DNA from: Aphrophora alni | Taxonomy: Eukaryota; Arthropoda; Insecta; Hemiptera; Aphrophoridae | DNA length: 64,000 nt | NCBI GenBank assembly: GCA_963513935.1 | Contig: OY740773.1 | Coordinates: forward strand, 101,231,291-101,295,290 | Direction: 5' to 3' | Position numbers and translations under genes: made by a program | In this document: piece after piece, positions 22,963 to 33,270 of the stretch | Numbering within the stretch: the stretch's first letter is position 1 | Layout of the letters: each line of letters starts with the position of its first letter | Notes under the pieces: generated by a model | The model's database searches: none | Told to the model about the DNA's origin: nothing | The model's input: the letters and a program-made list of their open reading frames with translations, nothing else

Positions 22963-23657
22963 ACTCGTGAGCTGGTAAAACAAGATTGTAACTCATGAGC
23001 TGGTAAAACAAGATTGTAACTCATGAGCTGGTAAAACAAGATTGTAACTCGTGAGCTGGTAAAACAAGATTGTAACTCATGAGCAGGTAAAACAAGATTG
23101 TAACTCATGAGCTGGTAAAACAAGATTGTAACTCATGAGCTGGTAAAACAAGATTGTAACTCGTGAGCTGGTAAAACAAGATTGTAACTCATGAGCTGGT
23201 AAAACAAGATTGTAACTCATGAGCTGGTAAAACAAGATTGTAACTCGTGAGCTGGTAAAACAAGATTGTAACTCATGAGCTGGTAAAACAAGATTGTAAC
23301 TCATGAGCTGGTAAAACAAGATTGTAACTCATGAGCTGGTAAAACAAGATTGTAACTCATGAGCAGGTAAAACAAGATTGTAACTCATGAGCTGGTAAAA
23401 CAAGATTGTAACTCATGAGCTGGTAAAACAAGATTGTAACTCGTGAGCTGGTAAAACAAGATTGTAACTCAACTCATGAGCTGGTAAAACAAGATTGTAA
23501 CTCATGAGCTGGTAAAACAAGATTGCAACTCATGAGCTGGTAAAACAAGATTGTAACTCATGAGCTGGTAAAACAAGATTGTAACTCATGAGCTGGTAAA
23601 ACAAGATTGCAAATCATGAGCTGGTAAAACAAGATTGCAACTCATGAGCTGGTAAAA
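22963..23657. repeat. 28-bp satellite array
   Basis: About 24-25 head-to-tail copies of CATGAGCTGGTAAAACAAGA + TTGTAACT. CGTGAG and CATGAG variants alternate in a partly regular order. A rarer GAGCAGG variant at 23081 and 23361 is exactly 280 bp (10 units) apart, so a 10-unit block was duplicated. One junction carries an extra 5 bases (ACTCAACTCATG near 23466). Period 28 is not a multiple of three, so frames drift through all phases; the minus frames at 22911-23319 are artefacts of the repeat. The array ends 33 bp before a family C copy. Confidence 0.97.
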
Positions 23658-23689
23658 TCTTAAAATTCAACAACAGCAAAAAGACTCTT

Positions 23690-23930
23690 TCATACTAGTA
23701 CAGCTTCAAGACTCACTAGGGCGAGACACGAGCGAAGCGAGTGAAGGTTTTTCAATATATACCTAATAAGAAAGTAATGAATTACACAATTTTGAGATTC
23801 TGGAAACCTGGGTAACAACTGTTTTAAACAAACTTACCCTACTAACTAATACCCTCGATCTTATTACATTGTACGATTGGGCTGGGTAAGTATCTTGATG
23901 GCGCCCATCATTTTGTGTTGTTTTGATGTT
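23690..23930 (+). repeat. Family C dispersed element, copy 4 (3' part)
   Basis: GGGCGAGACACGAGCGAAGC, AAAGTAATGAATTACACAATT, GTAACAACTGTTTTAAACAA, CTTACCCTACTAACTAATACC, GGGCTGGGTAAGTATCTTG and ATGGCGCCCATCATTTTG. Confidence 0.8.
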
Positions 23931-24473
23931 TATACTGGACGTAATACCGCCAAAGCAGTTAACAGACTAAATATATCTGCCGACCTGCAAAGCAATGTTA
24001 AAGCCTTGCATGTTTCTACTCTAGGAATGCAAGCATTAATAAAAGTATGAAGTATACTGTAATATCAGGTCAACTTTAGTAAAAATTGATTAATACTTTA
24101 ACCTTTAGAATTGCATTGCACTATTAGTTTTTAAATGTCCAGTATTGCGTCGAAACTTATCCATACAGTTGTTTGTAATTTTATCAATTTGTTAAGAAAT
24201 GAAAAACGATCTTGAATTTCCCCCGATTATATTCTGGGGGTCTTTCCTTTTGTTTAAAAAAAGTTTTAAAAAACTCCACAAAATTATAGAACGATTACAT
24301 TGTTGTACATTTTCAGTAAAGTATTTTTCAACCAGTATAGGTTTTATTTCAAAAATTTCAGTCCGAATATTTTTAAAGAATATTATTACAATGGTTAGCG
24401 TGATTGACTTAGGTGAAATCACAGGATATATTTTCTTGGCAAAGCCTTTAACTATATGGCTTTCCAAAGACTG
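23931..24473. other. Intergenic DNA
   Basis: Overlapping frames of about 105 codons on both strands (24192-24516) cover the same bases. Neither has a domain or a coding-like composition, so I do not call a gene. Confidence 0.5.
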
Positions 24474-24475
24474 TA

Positions 24476-25094
24476 CAGGGTGCTTAAAAACAACTTTACA
24501 ACTTAAAATCATGTAGATAACTTACGGAATTGATTGAGATGGGTCACCAAAGACGCCACCATAGTTCCTTTACAAAAGGCTCCTTTCACTGATGCTGAAC
24601 GTGCTCACTGTGTATTTTGGTTTTACGAAAAGAACTTAATGACTACTTTATTATGGAGAAACGACAGCCAAACCATTTTAATATTTTATTGTTCTTGCTA
24701 ACAACTCTCTTATCTTTTGAAATACAAAAACTAACAAAAAGCTTTTTGATCTTCATTAAAAGAGAAAAATCTATTCTTGTAACTATTTTCTAATGTTAAT
24801 AATTTTCGAGATATTTCATATTAAAAATTTTTAACGTTTGCCAATTTGAAAACATGTAAAATGAAATATTGATTTTCTGGTATACTAGTAAAGGGTGTTA
24901 TATAATCTCTATACAAAATCTTCAATGAATATCATATCTACTTCCAAAGATACAATGTTTTTTCGTAAAAATACAAAATGGCCGACAGAGGAAAACCGAA
25001 GGGTTTTCTGATTCATGTTTATATAAATTTGTTTCTTATTTTTATCTCTAAAATCAGCTACCGAAATATTACCGTGTAGTTTTGAAACACCCTG
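24476..25094. mobile_element. TA-flanked MITE, second family
   Basis: Left end CAGGGTGCTTAAAAACAAC and right end GTTTTGAAACACCCTG form imperfect inverted repeats, flanked by TA at 24474-24475 and 25095-25096. Interior phrases AAATGGCCGACAGAGG and TTTCGAGATATTTCAT recall the other MITEs. No transposase. Confidence 0.7.
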
Positions 25095-25096
25095 TA

Positions 25097-26165
25097 ATGT
25101 TCAAAATTTATTCAACATCTTACTACCCCTTTGAGATGCAATTTTAGAAAAATTTCATTAACATCGTTTGCGCCGATTTTGAGAGAATCGGAAATTTTAG
25201 TTTCTGTTTTACGGCAAATACTCCCAAATTTTCAATTGTAAAAATGTCATAATATTTTACCAAAATATTTATATGTATAAAATTTTATTAAAATCGTTAG
25301 AGATGATTTTGAGAAAATCTGATTTACATCTAGAAATATGAATTTATGGAGAAAAAAATAAGAAGAAAACTCTGGAGATGTGAACAGATATGTTTATATA
25401 CAAAATTTGAATAACTCAGGTCTTGCCATTGGTGATAATGAAGAATTTGGACAACAGACGGGCATCATTAAAAAAACTACTTCTTAACTCATTGAGTCTC
25501 AAAATTGATATTTAATCAAATAAAAACTCCATTATATTTGCCCTATTACAAGACTTTACAACACGAATTAAAACAATGTTATTAAAATACACATTTGAGT
25601 AACATAATGTATTACATTGCAGTAGGAATTAGAAAACAAATCATACGTTACGCAACATGTTTACAGCATTTATTTTACTGCAAGAATAAAAGTTTAATAG
25701 TTGCCACGCTATATCTATCAATAAAGATTAGAAAACCACGAAATGTAACCTATTGCAAGTGTTTGTGTAATAAAACAGAGTGTCGGAGATTTTATCGTGC
25801 GGTTTGTATGAAGGTCATTTTTAGAGACCTTGGTGCATTGATAGCAATATGGAGGCGAGCTTCCCATCAATAGAAAGAATGAGTTGATAAGGCGTTGACA
25901 ACTCAACATTGAAACTGTAATCAACTGGAGAAATGGAAATAGTTCAAGAGACTGTCTAATCGGGTTTTGTCGAGTTTAAATAATTATTTTAATACTTTAT
26001 TTTTATAAGTTGCTCAGAAGTTGCGAATGGGTAATAATTATTTTAATGCCAGTTTTTGTGTGTTGTTTCGTAAACTTTTACATGTTTAAAATAAACAGTT
26101 ATTTTTTAAAGTTGAAAGTTATCATCTCATAATTGAAACAATTCAAATTGAAAGGTTGGCCGCTC
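25097..26165. other. AT-rich intergenic DNA
   Basis: 25130-25345 contains two similar passages (AATTTCATTAACATCGTTTG and ATTTTATTAAAATCGTTAGA, each followed by GATTTTGAGA), a degenerate tandem duplication of about 140 bp. The 92-codon frame at 25595-25873 (+) has no recognised motif. Confidence 0.45.
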
Positions 26166-26168
26166 TGT

Positions 26169-26760
26169 ACGGCGACACGTCTACCCGGCACCAAATCTGA
26201 CCACCGCTATAAGGTTAATCATGCGTTACTAATTTCACAACTTAACCCGGAACCGAGGCAGTTTAAAGGTAGGCGAGCGAGGTTCCCCCTCCACAACACC
26301 AAACATACACCCCTCATTCTCTTCTTTCCCTCCCTCGAACCCTAGGCATCTCATCCCCTGGTGCCGGGTAGACGTGCCGCCTCCCCCTCCACAACACCAA
26401 ACATACACCCCTCATTCTAACCTAACCTAACCTAATTCTATAATAAATGTTAAAGTATTTATAATCGTAATAAAAAACTGCCACACTTTTGTTATTGTCT
26501 ATCCCTTAGTCTAGTGAAGCTCGTCCCCTAATTTCTTAAAATTTGCACCTTACGGAAAGGGGAGGTGATTAAGAGAAGAAAAAAGAGAAAGGAGGGGTTG
26601 AGGGGGAGTAGTGTAGGTGGAATGAGTAAGATGGGTGGCTGGTGCCGGTTTGACATACTGTCATGGCGGCCGGTGAAGGGACCAGTGCCGGGTCGACTTG
26701 TTTTTTTTTATAACATATAACGGTTGATGCCGGGTTGAAGAACTCCCCTCTGTACACATT
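26169..26760. repeat. GC-rich island with inverted and direct repeats
   Basis: GGCGACACGTCTACCCGGCA (26169) and TGCCGGGTAGACGTGCCGCC (ending 26381) are inverted copies with one mismatch. CCCCCTCCACAACACCAAAC plus ATACACCCCTCATTCT occurs directly repeated at about 26285 and 26384. The core GTGCCGGGT with GAC recurs near 26641, 26686 and 26728. A TTAGG-type run (26418-26435) sits inside. Base composition is much higher in GC than the rest of the window. Frames here (26133-26345 +, 26569-26757 -) have Pro/Ser-rich translations without motifs. Confidence 0.75.
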
Positions 26761-26879
26761 TACGAAAACAACAGGAAACTCTACTGTTGCTTACTAGTTA
26801 TTAAGTCTATCCCCGTTTCTGTATAAGTACAATGTATTGCTACAAGTTTTGTTTTATTTCAAGTGTGCTTAAAGAGTTT

Positions 26880-27050
26880 GTTATACTATTATCAAGCGGC
26901 TGAACGAAGGGTTGCCTCACTCTCACGCACGCGCCATCACACACAGACGCGCAGAGTATTAGGACTGGCCGGTACCTGCGTGGGCCACCTGCATGAGTTA
27001 CTTACTATGCTTCACTTGATCAAACTTTCATTTATTTAATTTGTTATTTT
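26880..27050 (+). repeat. Family G dispersed element, copy 1
   Basis: TATTATCAAGCGGCTGAACG, TTGCCTCACTCTCACGCACG, CGCCATCACACACAGACGCG, CAGAGTATTAGGACTGGCCG, GTACC and CTTCACTTGATCAAACTTTC. Found inverted at 49820-49985 and, more diverged, at 36975-37080. Confidence 0.8.
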
Positions 27051-27784
27051 TAAATAAACTCTGTATTATATACTTATTTTACACTTAATTACAAGAAAAA
27101 TGAGACCAAACAATATGTAATTTACTTTAATAGAGTCCAAATCAACATTGTTTGCTACAAAATGAATGACAGTATGATGACTAATAAGTGTGAATAAACA
27201 ACACTATCGTATATCTTTAACGAAAAATATGTACTCTTCGATTTTATTGAAACAAAGGATTACCCTTTTTGATGCGTGACGAAAATTTAATTCGTTTTAT
27301 GCTAACGACCGAAGGTACTCCATCTTCAATGAAACACAAAGACAAAATTTTGTAAAATTCTACAATTTATTGAGTTTATTTACCTATTTCTTTGGGTTCC
27401 TATTAACAAATTTTGTCCCACCTATACAGATCGTAACAAAAAATATTCGCTTACTGTAGTAGATGTTGTAAACCGGTCATTCAAAATCAAAGTTAAGTAA
27501 GGTTGACTATATAAATAGACAAAGTAAGTGCAGGTTTTATTGTTCTAACTTTTGGAGCACAGCCAGTAGAATCGAATAGCGGAGAAACCAATGCCATCTG
27601 GCAACACTCGTCATTTCACAGCCTAATCACATGAACGATGATGTTTGTTTTAATAGTAAAGACTTTAAAACACGATCAATCTTACTAAATGTATTTCATT
27701 TAGATTTATGTTTTGAATTTTGAAACGTCTTTACAACACATTGTGAGTTCATGATAAAGACGAACGAGTTGAGATTTGTAAGAA
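27051..27784. other. AT-rich intergenic DNA
   Basis: 27300-27420 shares TTGTAAAATTCTACAATTTA with the hairpin at 30467-30573; the relation is weak. Nothing else recognised. Confidence 0.45.
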
Positions 27785-27890
27785 TGAAAAGTGTCTTACA
27801 AAACCTCTCTGTCATTATCAACTTATAAAAAAGGAATAGAATAAGAATTGCCTGTATTAAGGGCGAGGTTAGGGCTTTTCTCTTCCATCA
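27785..27890 (+). repeat. Family A dispersed element, copy 4 (short)
   Basis: CTTACAAAACCTCTCTGTCA, TTATCAACTTATAAAAAAGG, AATAGAATAAG and AAGGGCGAGGTTAGGGC. The 3' blocks are lost. Confidence 0.6.
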
Positions 27891-28885
27891 AACCTAACAA
27901 ATACAGAAATAATTATACACTTTAAAAATAGAATGAAAACTACATTGATTTACAAATAGTAACAATAAAAGAATAAGAAAATTACAATAACCAAAATAAT
28001 TGAAAAATGAAACAAGGACTCACACAATATATAATAATATTAATAGAATTAATTTGCTAATTGTAGTCATTCAAAATATTAATTCATAAAATAATATAAT
28101 TAGACAAACTCAATTAAATCACACCTCATAACTTGGATGCATTCTCCATTCATCCATAAAATAAGACTAATAGTTTTGAAAACCGGTACCCGGCAATCAA
28201 TCGTCTAAACTGCATCTGTGAGTGAATTCCATGGTTACATGGAATGAGAGAACACACAAATTAATGGTCCGAATGAACAAGGTTATGACAAACTTGGAGG
28301 TTTACCTAACCTAATCTAACCTAGACTATGAATTTTTTCATATTGATTTTATGTGTAGGTCATATCTATTGCTAAAAATACCGAAAAATCTAAAAGATCT
28401 ACGAAAGCAGACGTACCTACGTGACGGAATAGTATTAAAAACCCGACTACCCCCACCCCCGTTAATGAACAAGTATTGATTAAACAAAATAAATAATGAT
28501 TAAATGAAAAATTCTAGTCGTTAATAGAAAAGTACGGAAATTTCAAACCACTGTTGGTTATTAGTGTGATATCTCGCTTACCTACATACTATGTATACAT
28601 AAATTAACCCTTAGATACTAATTTAACCCTTACCAACTAAGAAACTAATCACAAAGTGTGCGCTAAACAACAGACTGATGAAGCGCATCGAATGTGTGCG
28701 CGGGAGATGGAGAGGTAGTGTGAGTCATGATATTTAGAACTAGTCCATTGTTAAAATTGTTACAGTTACGGATCCCTAATTATTAGGATTTTAGTTTGTA
28801 GCAATGTGCGTAGGTCATTGTTGTTCGCACAGCCCACGACACCGAGATCCATAAACGACAAGCGGACACCTCAAACAATTTATTA
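27891..28885. other. Intergenic DNA with a TTAGG-type run
   Basis: AACCTAACCTAATCTAACC at about 28306-28324. Around 28670 there is CTGATGAAGCGCATCGAAT, a near miss to the motif described at 38842; I do not count it. No gene. Confidence 0.45.
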
Positions 28886-28889
28886 TACA

Positions 28890-29200
28890 TTACAGTACGG
28901 TGAGGCGGTATAGCAATAGTAGTGAAGCCTCTTTTGTGTTCATTCCACTTATATCCGATGAATAGGCAAACTTTTCTGACAGAAATGCTGGAATTTCAGT
29001 TTTTAGAAGAGAATGTAATAATATAAGAATGTGGTAGGAATGTAGGTAGTTAAGTTTTAAAATGTTAAGTGTTTTATAATTAGGGGTAACATGGGCATCT
29101 CGTTTCAAATGGAATATAAAAAGTATACAGCAATTCTGTGTTCGCTGAAGTCTAACTGCAGACACGTCATTGACCACGTTGTCACTGTAGGTGAAACATA
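28890..29200 (-). pseudogene. Non-LTR retrotransposon reverse transcriptase C-terminal fragment
   Basis: The minus-strand frame (118 codons, 29246 to 28890) reads TYSDNVV, AVRLQRTQNCC, FIFHLKRDAHVTPNY, LNILKLNYLHSYHIL, LLHSLLKTEIPAFLSEKF. This is the pattern R-L-Q-R-x-Q-N, F-I-F-x-L-x-R-x-x-H-V-T-P-x-Y, LLH-x-x-L-K-T-x-x-P-x-Y-L that follows the catalytic palm in many insect LINE polymerases (thumb/C-terminal region). The catalytic motifs are absent. The Met-rich hydrophobic start looks like a signal peptide, but I take it as upstream junk. A fragment of a dead element. Confidence 0.75.
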
Positions 29201-29384
29201 GGAATATTAGTGACTTTAGCAGGAGCAGTTTGACGTGAAACTGCAAGATAACGCTTACACGTTGCAGTCACGTAGCACACCATGTCAGTCCAAGATCCTT
29301 TACAATAGTCCAAAATGTCATCATCAAACTATACTCTCGGAGAGTTATTTAAATCCACTTCATATAACACCCGAGATTAACCCA

Positions 29385-29550
29385 TGACAAATAGGAAGAA
29401 AAGAGAATAAAATAAAGACCCTCTCCCCCTAGAGCTGGAATACTCTTATAGCGTCAGGGTCGGATGAAAACAAGAGTTGATCGACGAAGTTTTGATTGAA
29501 AAGATGAAGGAAAGGAGTATAACCCAAGACTATATAAAAGGTGTTGCAAA
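29385..29550 (+). repeat. Family A dispersed element, copy 5
   Basis: GAATAAAATAAAGACCCTC, ACTCTTATAGCGTCAGGGTC, GGATGAAAACAAGAGTTGAT, CGACGAAG, AAGATGAAGGAAAGGAGTAT and AACCCAAGAC. The phrase AACAAGAGTTGATCGAC is close to the 69-bp minisatellite unit at 46.5-48.8 kb (AACAAGAGTTGATCAAC), which links the two. Confidence 0.8.
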
Positions 29551-29889
29551 AAAAGAGCACAGTGAAAAAAATTCACAACTGGAATTTAGCTAAAAAAGCA
29601 CACACCCCACCAGGTAGGCTATATGTTTGACGTGGATGGGACAAGGGTCAACCCTTGAGGAAACAAAATTTGACAGGCGTAAAAAGTGCACAACACCGAG
29701 AACCCCCGCCTCAGTGTTGACTTGAAGGATTTAATTTAAGCAACAAATCAATTCTTACTGTTTACATGAAACTTACGAGTAGTGGAACTGACTTATAACC
29801 AATATTTACAGCAGTTTTAAATTTTAAATAATATAACCTGCATATGGATTTAAATAAAATAGCAACTTCAGGTTTGGTCTGGTCAGGTA
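29551..29889. other. Intergenic DNA, nothing recognised
   Basis: Slightly GC-richer than average, no motif. Confidence 0.4.
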
Positions 29890-29945
29890 TGGTTAGATTA
29901 GATTAGGTTTTGGTTAGGTTAGGTTAGGGATAGGTTAGGTTAGAT
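29890..29945. repeat. Interstitial TTAGG-type repeats
   Basis: Degenerate runs of GGTTAG and TTAGG (about 10 units with interruptions) on the plus strand, the longest such tract in the window. It is much too short and impure to be telomeric. Confidence 0.85.
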
Positions 29946-30256
29946 ATTCAACAAAGACTAATCGCAATGCAGATGGTGAGTATTTTTAGAAATTGATATT
30001 TTGTATTTAACTACATATGTGAGCTATATTATTTAAATTTATAACTACTGTAAATATTTTTCGCGTATTCATTTAAAAAATGTGTACATCCAGCCAAAGT
30101 ATCTCGGAATTGCTACGTCTGTACTAGTTATAGTGAGCCCCTGAGAGTCGAAAATTAAAATAAATATTCTATGACACGATAAAACTTCAACCAAATGGAA
30201 AAAAAAACCTAATTTTTCACAATAAACGCATTATTTGTACAACACAATACAAGAGG
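29946..30256. other. AT-rich intergenic DNA
   Basis: Nothing recognised. Confidence 0.4.
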
Positions 30257-30287
30257 ACGTTTCAATGACTACGTCATCATCCTCAGT
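30257..30287 (-). other. CTGAGGATG-hairpin-GAAACG motif (ribozyme-core-like), copy a
   Basis: On the minus strand: CTGAGGATG, then ATGAC-GTA-GTCAT (5-bp stem, 3-nt loop), then T and GAAACG. C-T-G-A-n-G-A followed by a hairpin and G-A-A-A matches the conserved core of hammerhead ribozymes, but stems I and III are not evident. Copy d at 55955-55986 has the same layout with a compensatory base-pair change. Confidence 0.55.
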
Positions 30288-30466
30288 AGATACATGAACA
30301 AACATCCTACTGACACTGAACTATGACTGGCAAGACCAATGCTTTCATACAGATAACAATAGGGAAGAATATGACCACGCCTCCAAACGGAATCCAATCA
30401 CTTCAGAAGTGAATAATATAATTATTGTTTACACTGATGACCGACGGTACTTGATAGAATTCCATT

Positions 30467-30573
30467 TTAACAAATAAAACACAATTTTTCTTTTGTAAAA
30501 TTCTATAATTTATTGGACTAGACCAAATAAATTGTAGAATTTTAGGAAAGAAAAATTGTGTTTTATTTGTTAA
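30467..30573. repeat. Hairpin with about 50-bp arms
   Basis: TTAACAAATAAAACACAATT and following bases to ATAATTTATT are mirrored in reverse complement by AAATAAATTGTAGAATTTTA to TTTTATTTGTTAA, around a loop of about 7 bases (ACTAGAC). A few mismatches. Possibly a small fold-back element. The minus frame 30403-30594 runs through both arms and is not a gene. Confidence 0.85.
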
Positions 30574-32695
30574 TAATATGAATTTTAAAATCAATACAAT
30601 ACAACATATGCAAATACTTTAATCAGATGTACAACAATAAAATACAGAGTGTTCCAAAACTATGGGACTCCGTGATTTTTGATTGAATTGAAAATGGAAA
30701 ATGTTTGGGAATATCTTTGGATAAATAGGATATGCTTATAAAATATTTCAACCCCAACTCTCTGGAGGAGAGCAACTCAAAGTTGAATAAAAACTCAATT
30801 AGAAAAATACATTAATTAACAATTATAAACTTTCGCGGAGGTCCACTTAAGTGTTACGTACACTTAAGCCTAATGAAGGTTGATACAACATAAACACCAA
30901 ACTTTGACAATAAACTAATTTGATAGCCTTGTAAGAGACTATCAACACCAATCTTGTCTAAATTGGTACCATAACTTGTTTTGTTTAGCTTCGGTTTTAC
31001 AAAACTTTCTCTTCCTTTTAAAGGATAGTCAAGATTCAAACGAATGAATTCCTGATTGTATGTTTTGAAACTGAGCTTTGTAATTTACTAATAAAATGTG
31101 TCGCATATTTATTTTTTTAAATAGAGTTAACATAATTTGAGCTTATCACAATTATAAGACATATCAAATTAGTTTATTTGGCCTTCAACGTTTTGTACCT
31201 ATTTCGTATCAACTTTCATTAAATTTTGCAATAGATTTTAAACTAATTTCCCGATAAGATTGAGACTTGAAACTTTAAACATAGCACAGAACTGGATGAC
31301 AATGCAATATGAACTCGCTTTCTTGTCTATCCGTCAATCGCAACTATGGTAAGAAATCAGTTAAAGATAACGCATTGACCGATGTAACGGTTAGACTTGT
31401 CGGTGGAACACATTATTTAAATTACCAGTTAAGAATGAAGTAAGGAAATTTGAGACCACTCACTGGTAACTATTTGAAGGTCTTGCGAAATCAGTGAAAG
31501 GACATCGAATTCCAGATGAAAAGTTTTGCATGATCTATTCTAGATTCGATAACTAAAAAAGAAGGAAAATGAAACATTCTGTGGCATCAACATTATGCCT
31601 TTTGGAGATTTGTTAATTAATCTCATCAAGATATTAAAATCGATTGCAACATTTCACACATAAAAGACTAAAATAGCAGAAAATAACTTAAGAAAAAACA
31701 ATAAAACGTTTTTATTACGGACTAAAAAGTAAAAAATTCTCGTAGCCCCATAGAGATTCCTAACCCCGTACAGATTGGTTCTGAATATTTGTTATTATGA
31801 ATTTTTTAATAGCTAAGAATATACTTCTAAGATTTAAAATGACAAACGTGGTGCAATAGATAATAGTAAGGACTGTAGGCAGTATCTGTCGTTGAGAAAA
31901 CTCTCAAAATTCCTAAAGGAGATGACGATTTATTTCAATAAATGGAGATAATCTTCTATTACCTATTTCATAGGTTAGGAAATCTGGATTATTATTATCA
32001 ATCTGTACGGGGTTATGAATCTGTATGGGGCTACGAGAAAATATTTTTTATTCCGTTTTAAAAACACGTTAAAAACATTTTTTTATTTAAATAATTATTT
32101 TTATTTGAGTTGTTATTAAACTTTGAGTTGTCCCCTCAGTAACTACCCGTAGATTGGGGTTATTTTTAATTTATTCAAAAACATTCCCAAAATTTATGTT
32201 TTCTATTTCAATTCGTTCAAACATTATGTAAGGGTTCTTATACTTTTGAACTCCCGGTAATATAATCTTACACTAATTAATGACTAAACTAGTGATAATG
32301 TCAAGCTTCCTCCACTCAAAAATGCAATAAACTAAACAAAATAATAGTATAAAAATATTGACAAAAGAAATACACAGACAAGCATAAGAAATCTAAAAAA
32401 TAATAACTACACCAAAACAAAATCAAACAAACAAACAAAAATAATTAATAAATATATTACAAAATTTTAAAAATCGGTTTTTGAGAGGATAACTCTACCA
32501 GCTTTTTTCTGCACTTTGAGTTACCTTAAAAAAGTTTTTTTTGAGAATGATACATGTCTATGATATTGCGAGTGAATATGAACGGGAGAACAAAACAAAT
32601 CTTAGAATACATCTATTTTAATATTATATACCCAGATACAAAGTATAGGATATGTTTATTAGTCGCAATGAAATTACCACACCCGTTTCTTTATT
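30574..32695. other. Long AT-rich intergenic block
   Basis: TACAGAGTGTTCCAAAACTA at 30644 looks like a MITE left end, but no partner was found. Near 31745 and 32015 the phrases CGTAGCCCCATAGAGATTCC/TAACCCCGTACAGATTGG and GTACGGGGTTATGAATCTGT/ATGGGGCTACGAG are inverted, suggesting an element of about 310 bp at roughly 31733-32041. Both outer ends read into AAAAAATTCTCG / CGAGAAAATATTTTTT. No gene. Confidence 0.5.
31733..32044. mobile_element. Small element with about 40-bp terminal inverted repeats
   Basis: Left end TTCTCGTAGCCCCATAGAGA, TTCCTAACCCCGTACAGATTG. The right end is its reverse complement, AATCTGTACGGGGTTATGAA with TCTGTATGGGGCTACGAGAA. The length is about 310 bp. The interior is AT-rich and non-coding. 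The target duplication is unclear. Confidence 0.7.
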
Positions 32696-32699
32696 GATA

Positions 32700-33000
32700 T
32701 TCTCGGTTTAACATTTCAGAAAACGATAAAAGTCCGCCCGTCGTCATTGTCATTTTCGTCTGTACTTAAGCACAGTAGCAGCTACAAAAATTAAGATAGG
32801 ACATGAAATTTGATATAGGAAACTATAGTGTCTGTCCTCGTATAGAAGGACCCTATTGAAATTCAGATAAATCGAATTGAAAATTAAAAAGCTGATAATT
32901 TAAACAATTTTTGGTTTATATATGTGTTATTCAACTTACAACACACTTAATTAGATACAAATTTGCACTCCTAAATTGAAATAGATGGTGATGTTGCTAG
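32700..33000 (+). repeat. Family C dispersed element, copy 5 (middle part)
   Basis: GTCCGCCCGTCGTCATTGTC, TACTTAAGCACAGTAGCAGC, TACAAAAATTAAGATAGGAC, GAAATTTGATATAGGAAACT, ATAGTG, then TTATTCAACTTACAACACAC. It ends where the LINE fragment begins. Confidence 0.75.
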
Positions 33001-33270
33001 ACATCTTCAGAAAAACTCGTACGCTCTCTAATCTTCTAAACTTTCCTAACAAGGATATCTTAAGAGATTGTCTGTCCTTTTGCAAAGATCCAAGGATCTC
33101 TGACTTTCCTCATCTAGGCATTCGTATTTGAAGAACAGATCCTCTGCACTTTCCTCTTGCAGGCCACACTTCTTGTACATGTTCATCCTGTGCATCAGTT
33201 TTCTCAAGTTACAGTACCCTGTAAATAACTCTACCGCATTGCTTATGTTACTCCTACTTAACGGCAGAAG
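33000..33270 (-). pseudogene. Non-LTR retrotransposon C-terminus (RNase H-distal, Cys/His region), first fragment
   Basis: The minus-strand frame (about 33264 down to the TAG at 33046) reads LPLSRSNISNAVELFTGYCN, LRKLMHRMNM, KKCGLQEESAEDLFF and KYECLDEESQRSL. It fits the pattern LSR-x-x-x-x-x-x-x-LLTGHC-x-L-x-x-H-L-x-x-x-G then C-x-x-C-G-x-x-x-E-T-x-x-H-I-L-x-x-C seen after the RNase H domain of many insect LINEs; several of the usual His/Cys residues are changed. The stop at 33046 looks natural for the family. The frame is open across about 73 codons, so this may be relatively young, but it is truncated. Confidence 0.75.

Noticed and set aside
22911..23319. Minus-strand ORFs repeating LMSYNLVLPAHELQSCFTSS
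   Set aside because: Products of the 28-bp satellite read across three units; no evidence of coding.
24192..24516. About 105-codon ORFs on both strands
   Set aside because: They overlap completely on opposite strands; neither has a motif or compositional sign of coding.
28668..28692. Another copy of the hammerhead-like motif (CTGATGAAGCGCATCGAAT)
   Set aside because: The second block reads GAATG rather than GAAA, so the core is not satisfied.
29890..29945. Telomere or subtelomere
   Set aside because: TTAGG-type runs are short, degenerate and scattered at seven or more sites; insect genomes often carry such interstitial runs.
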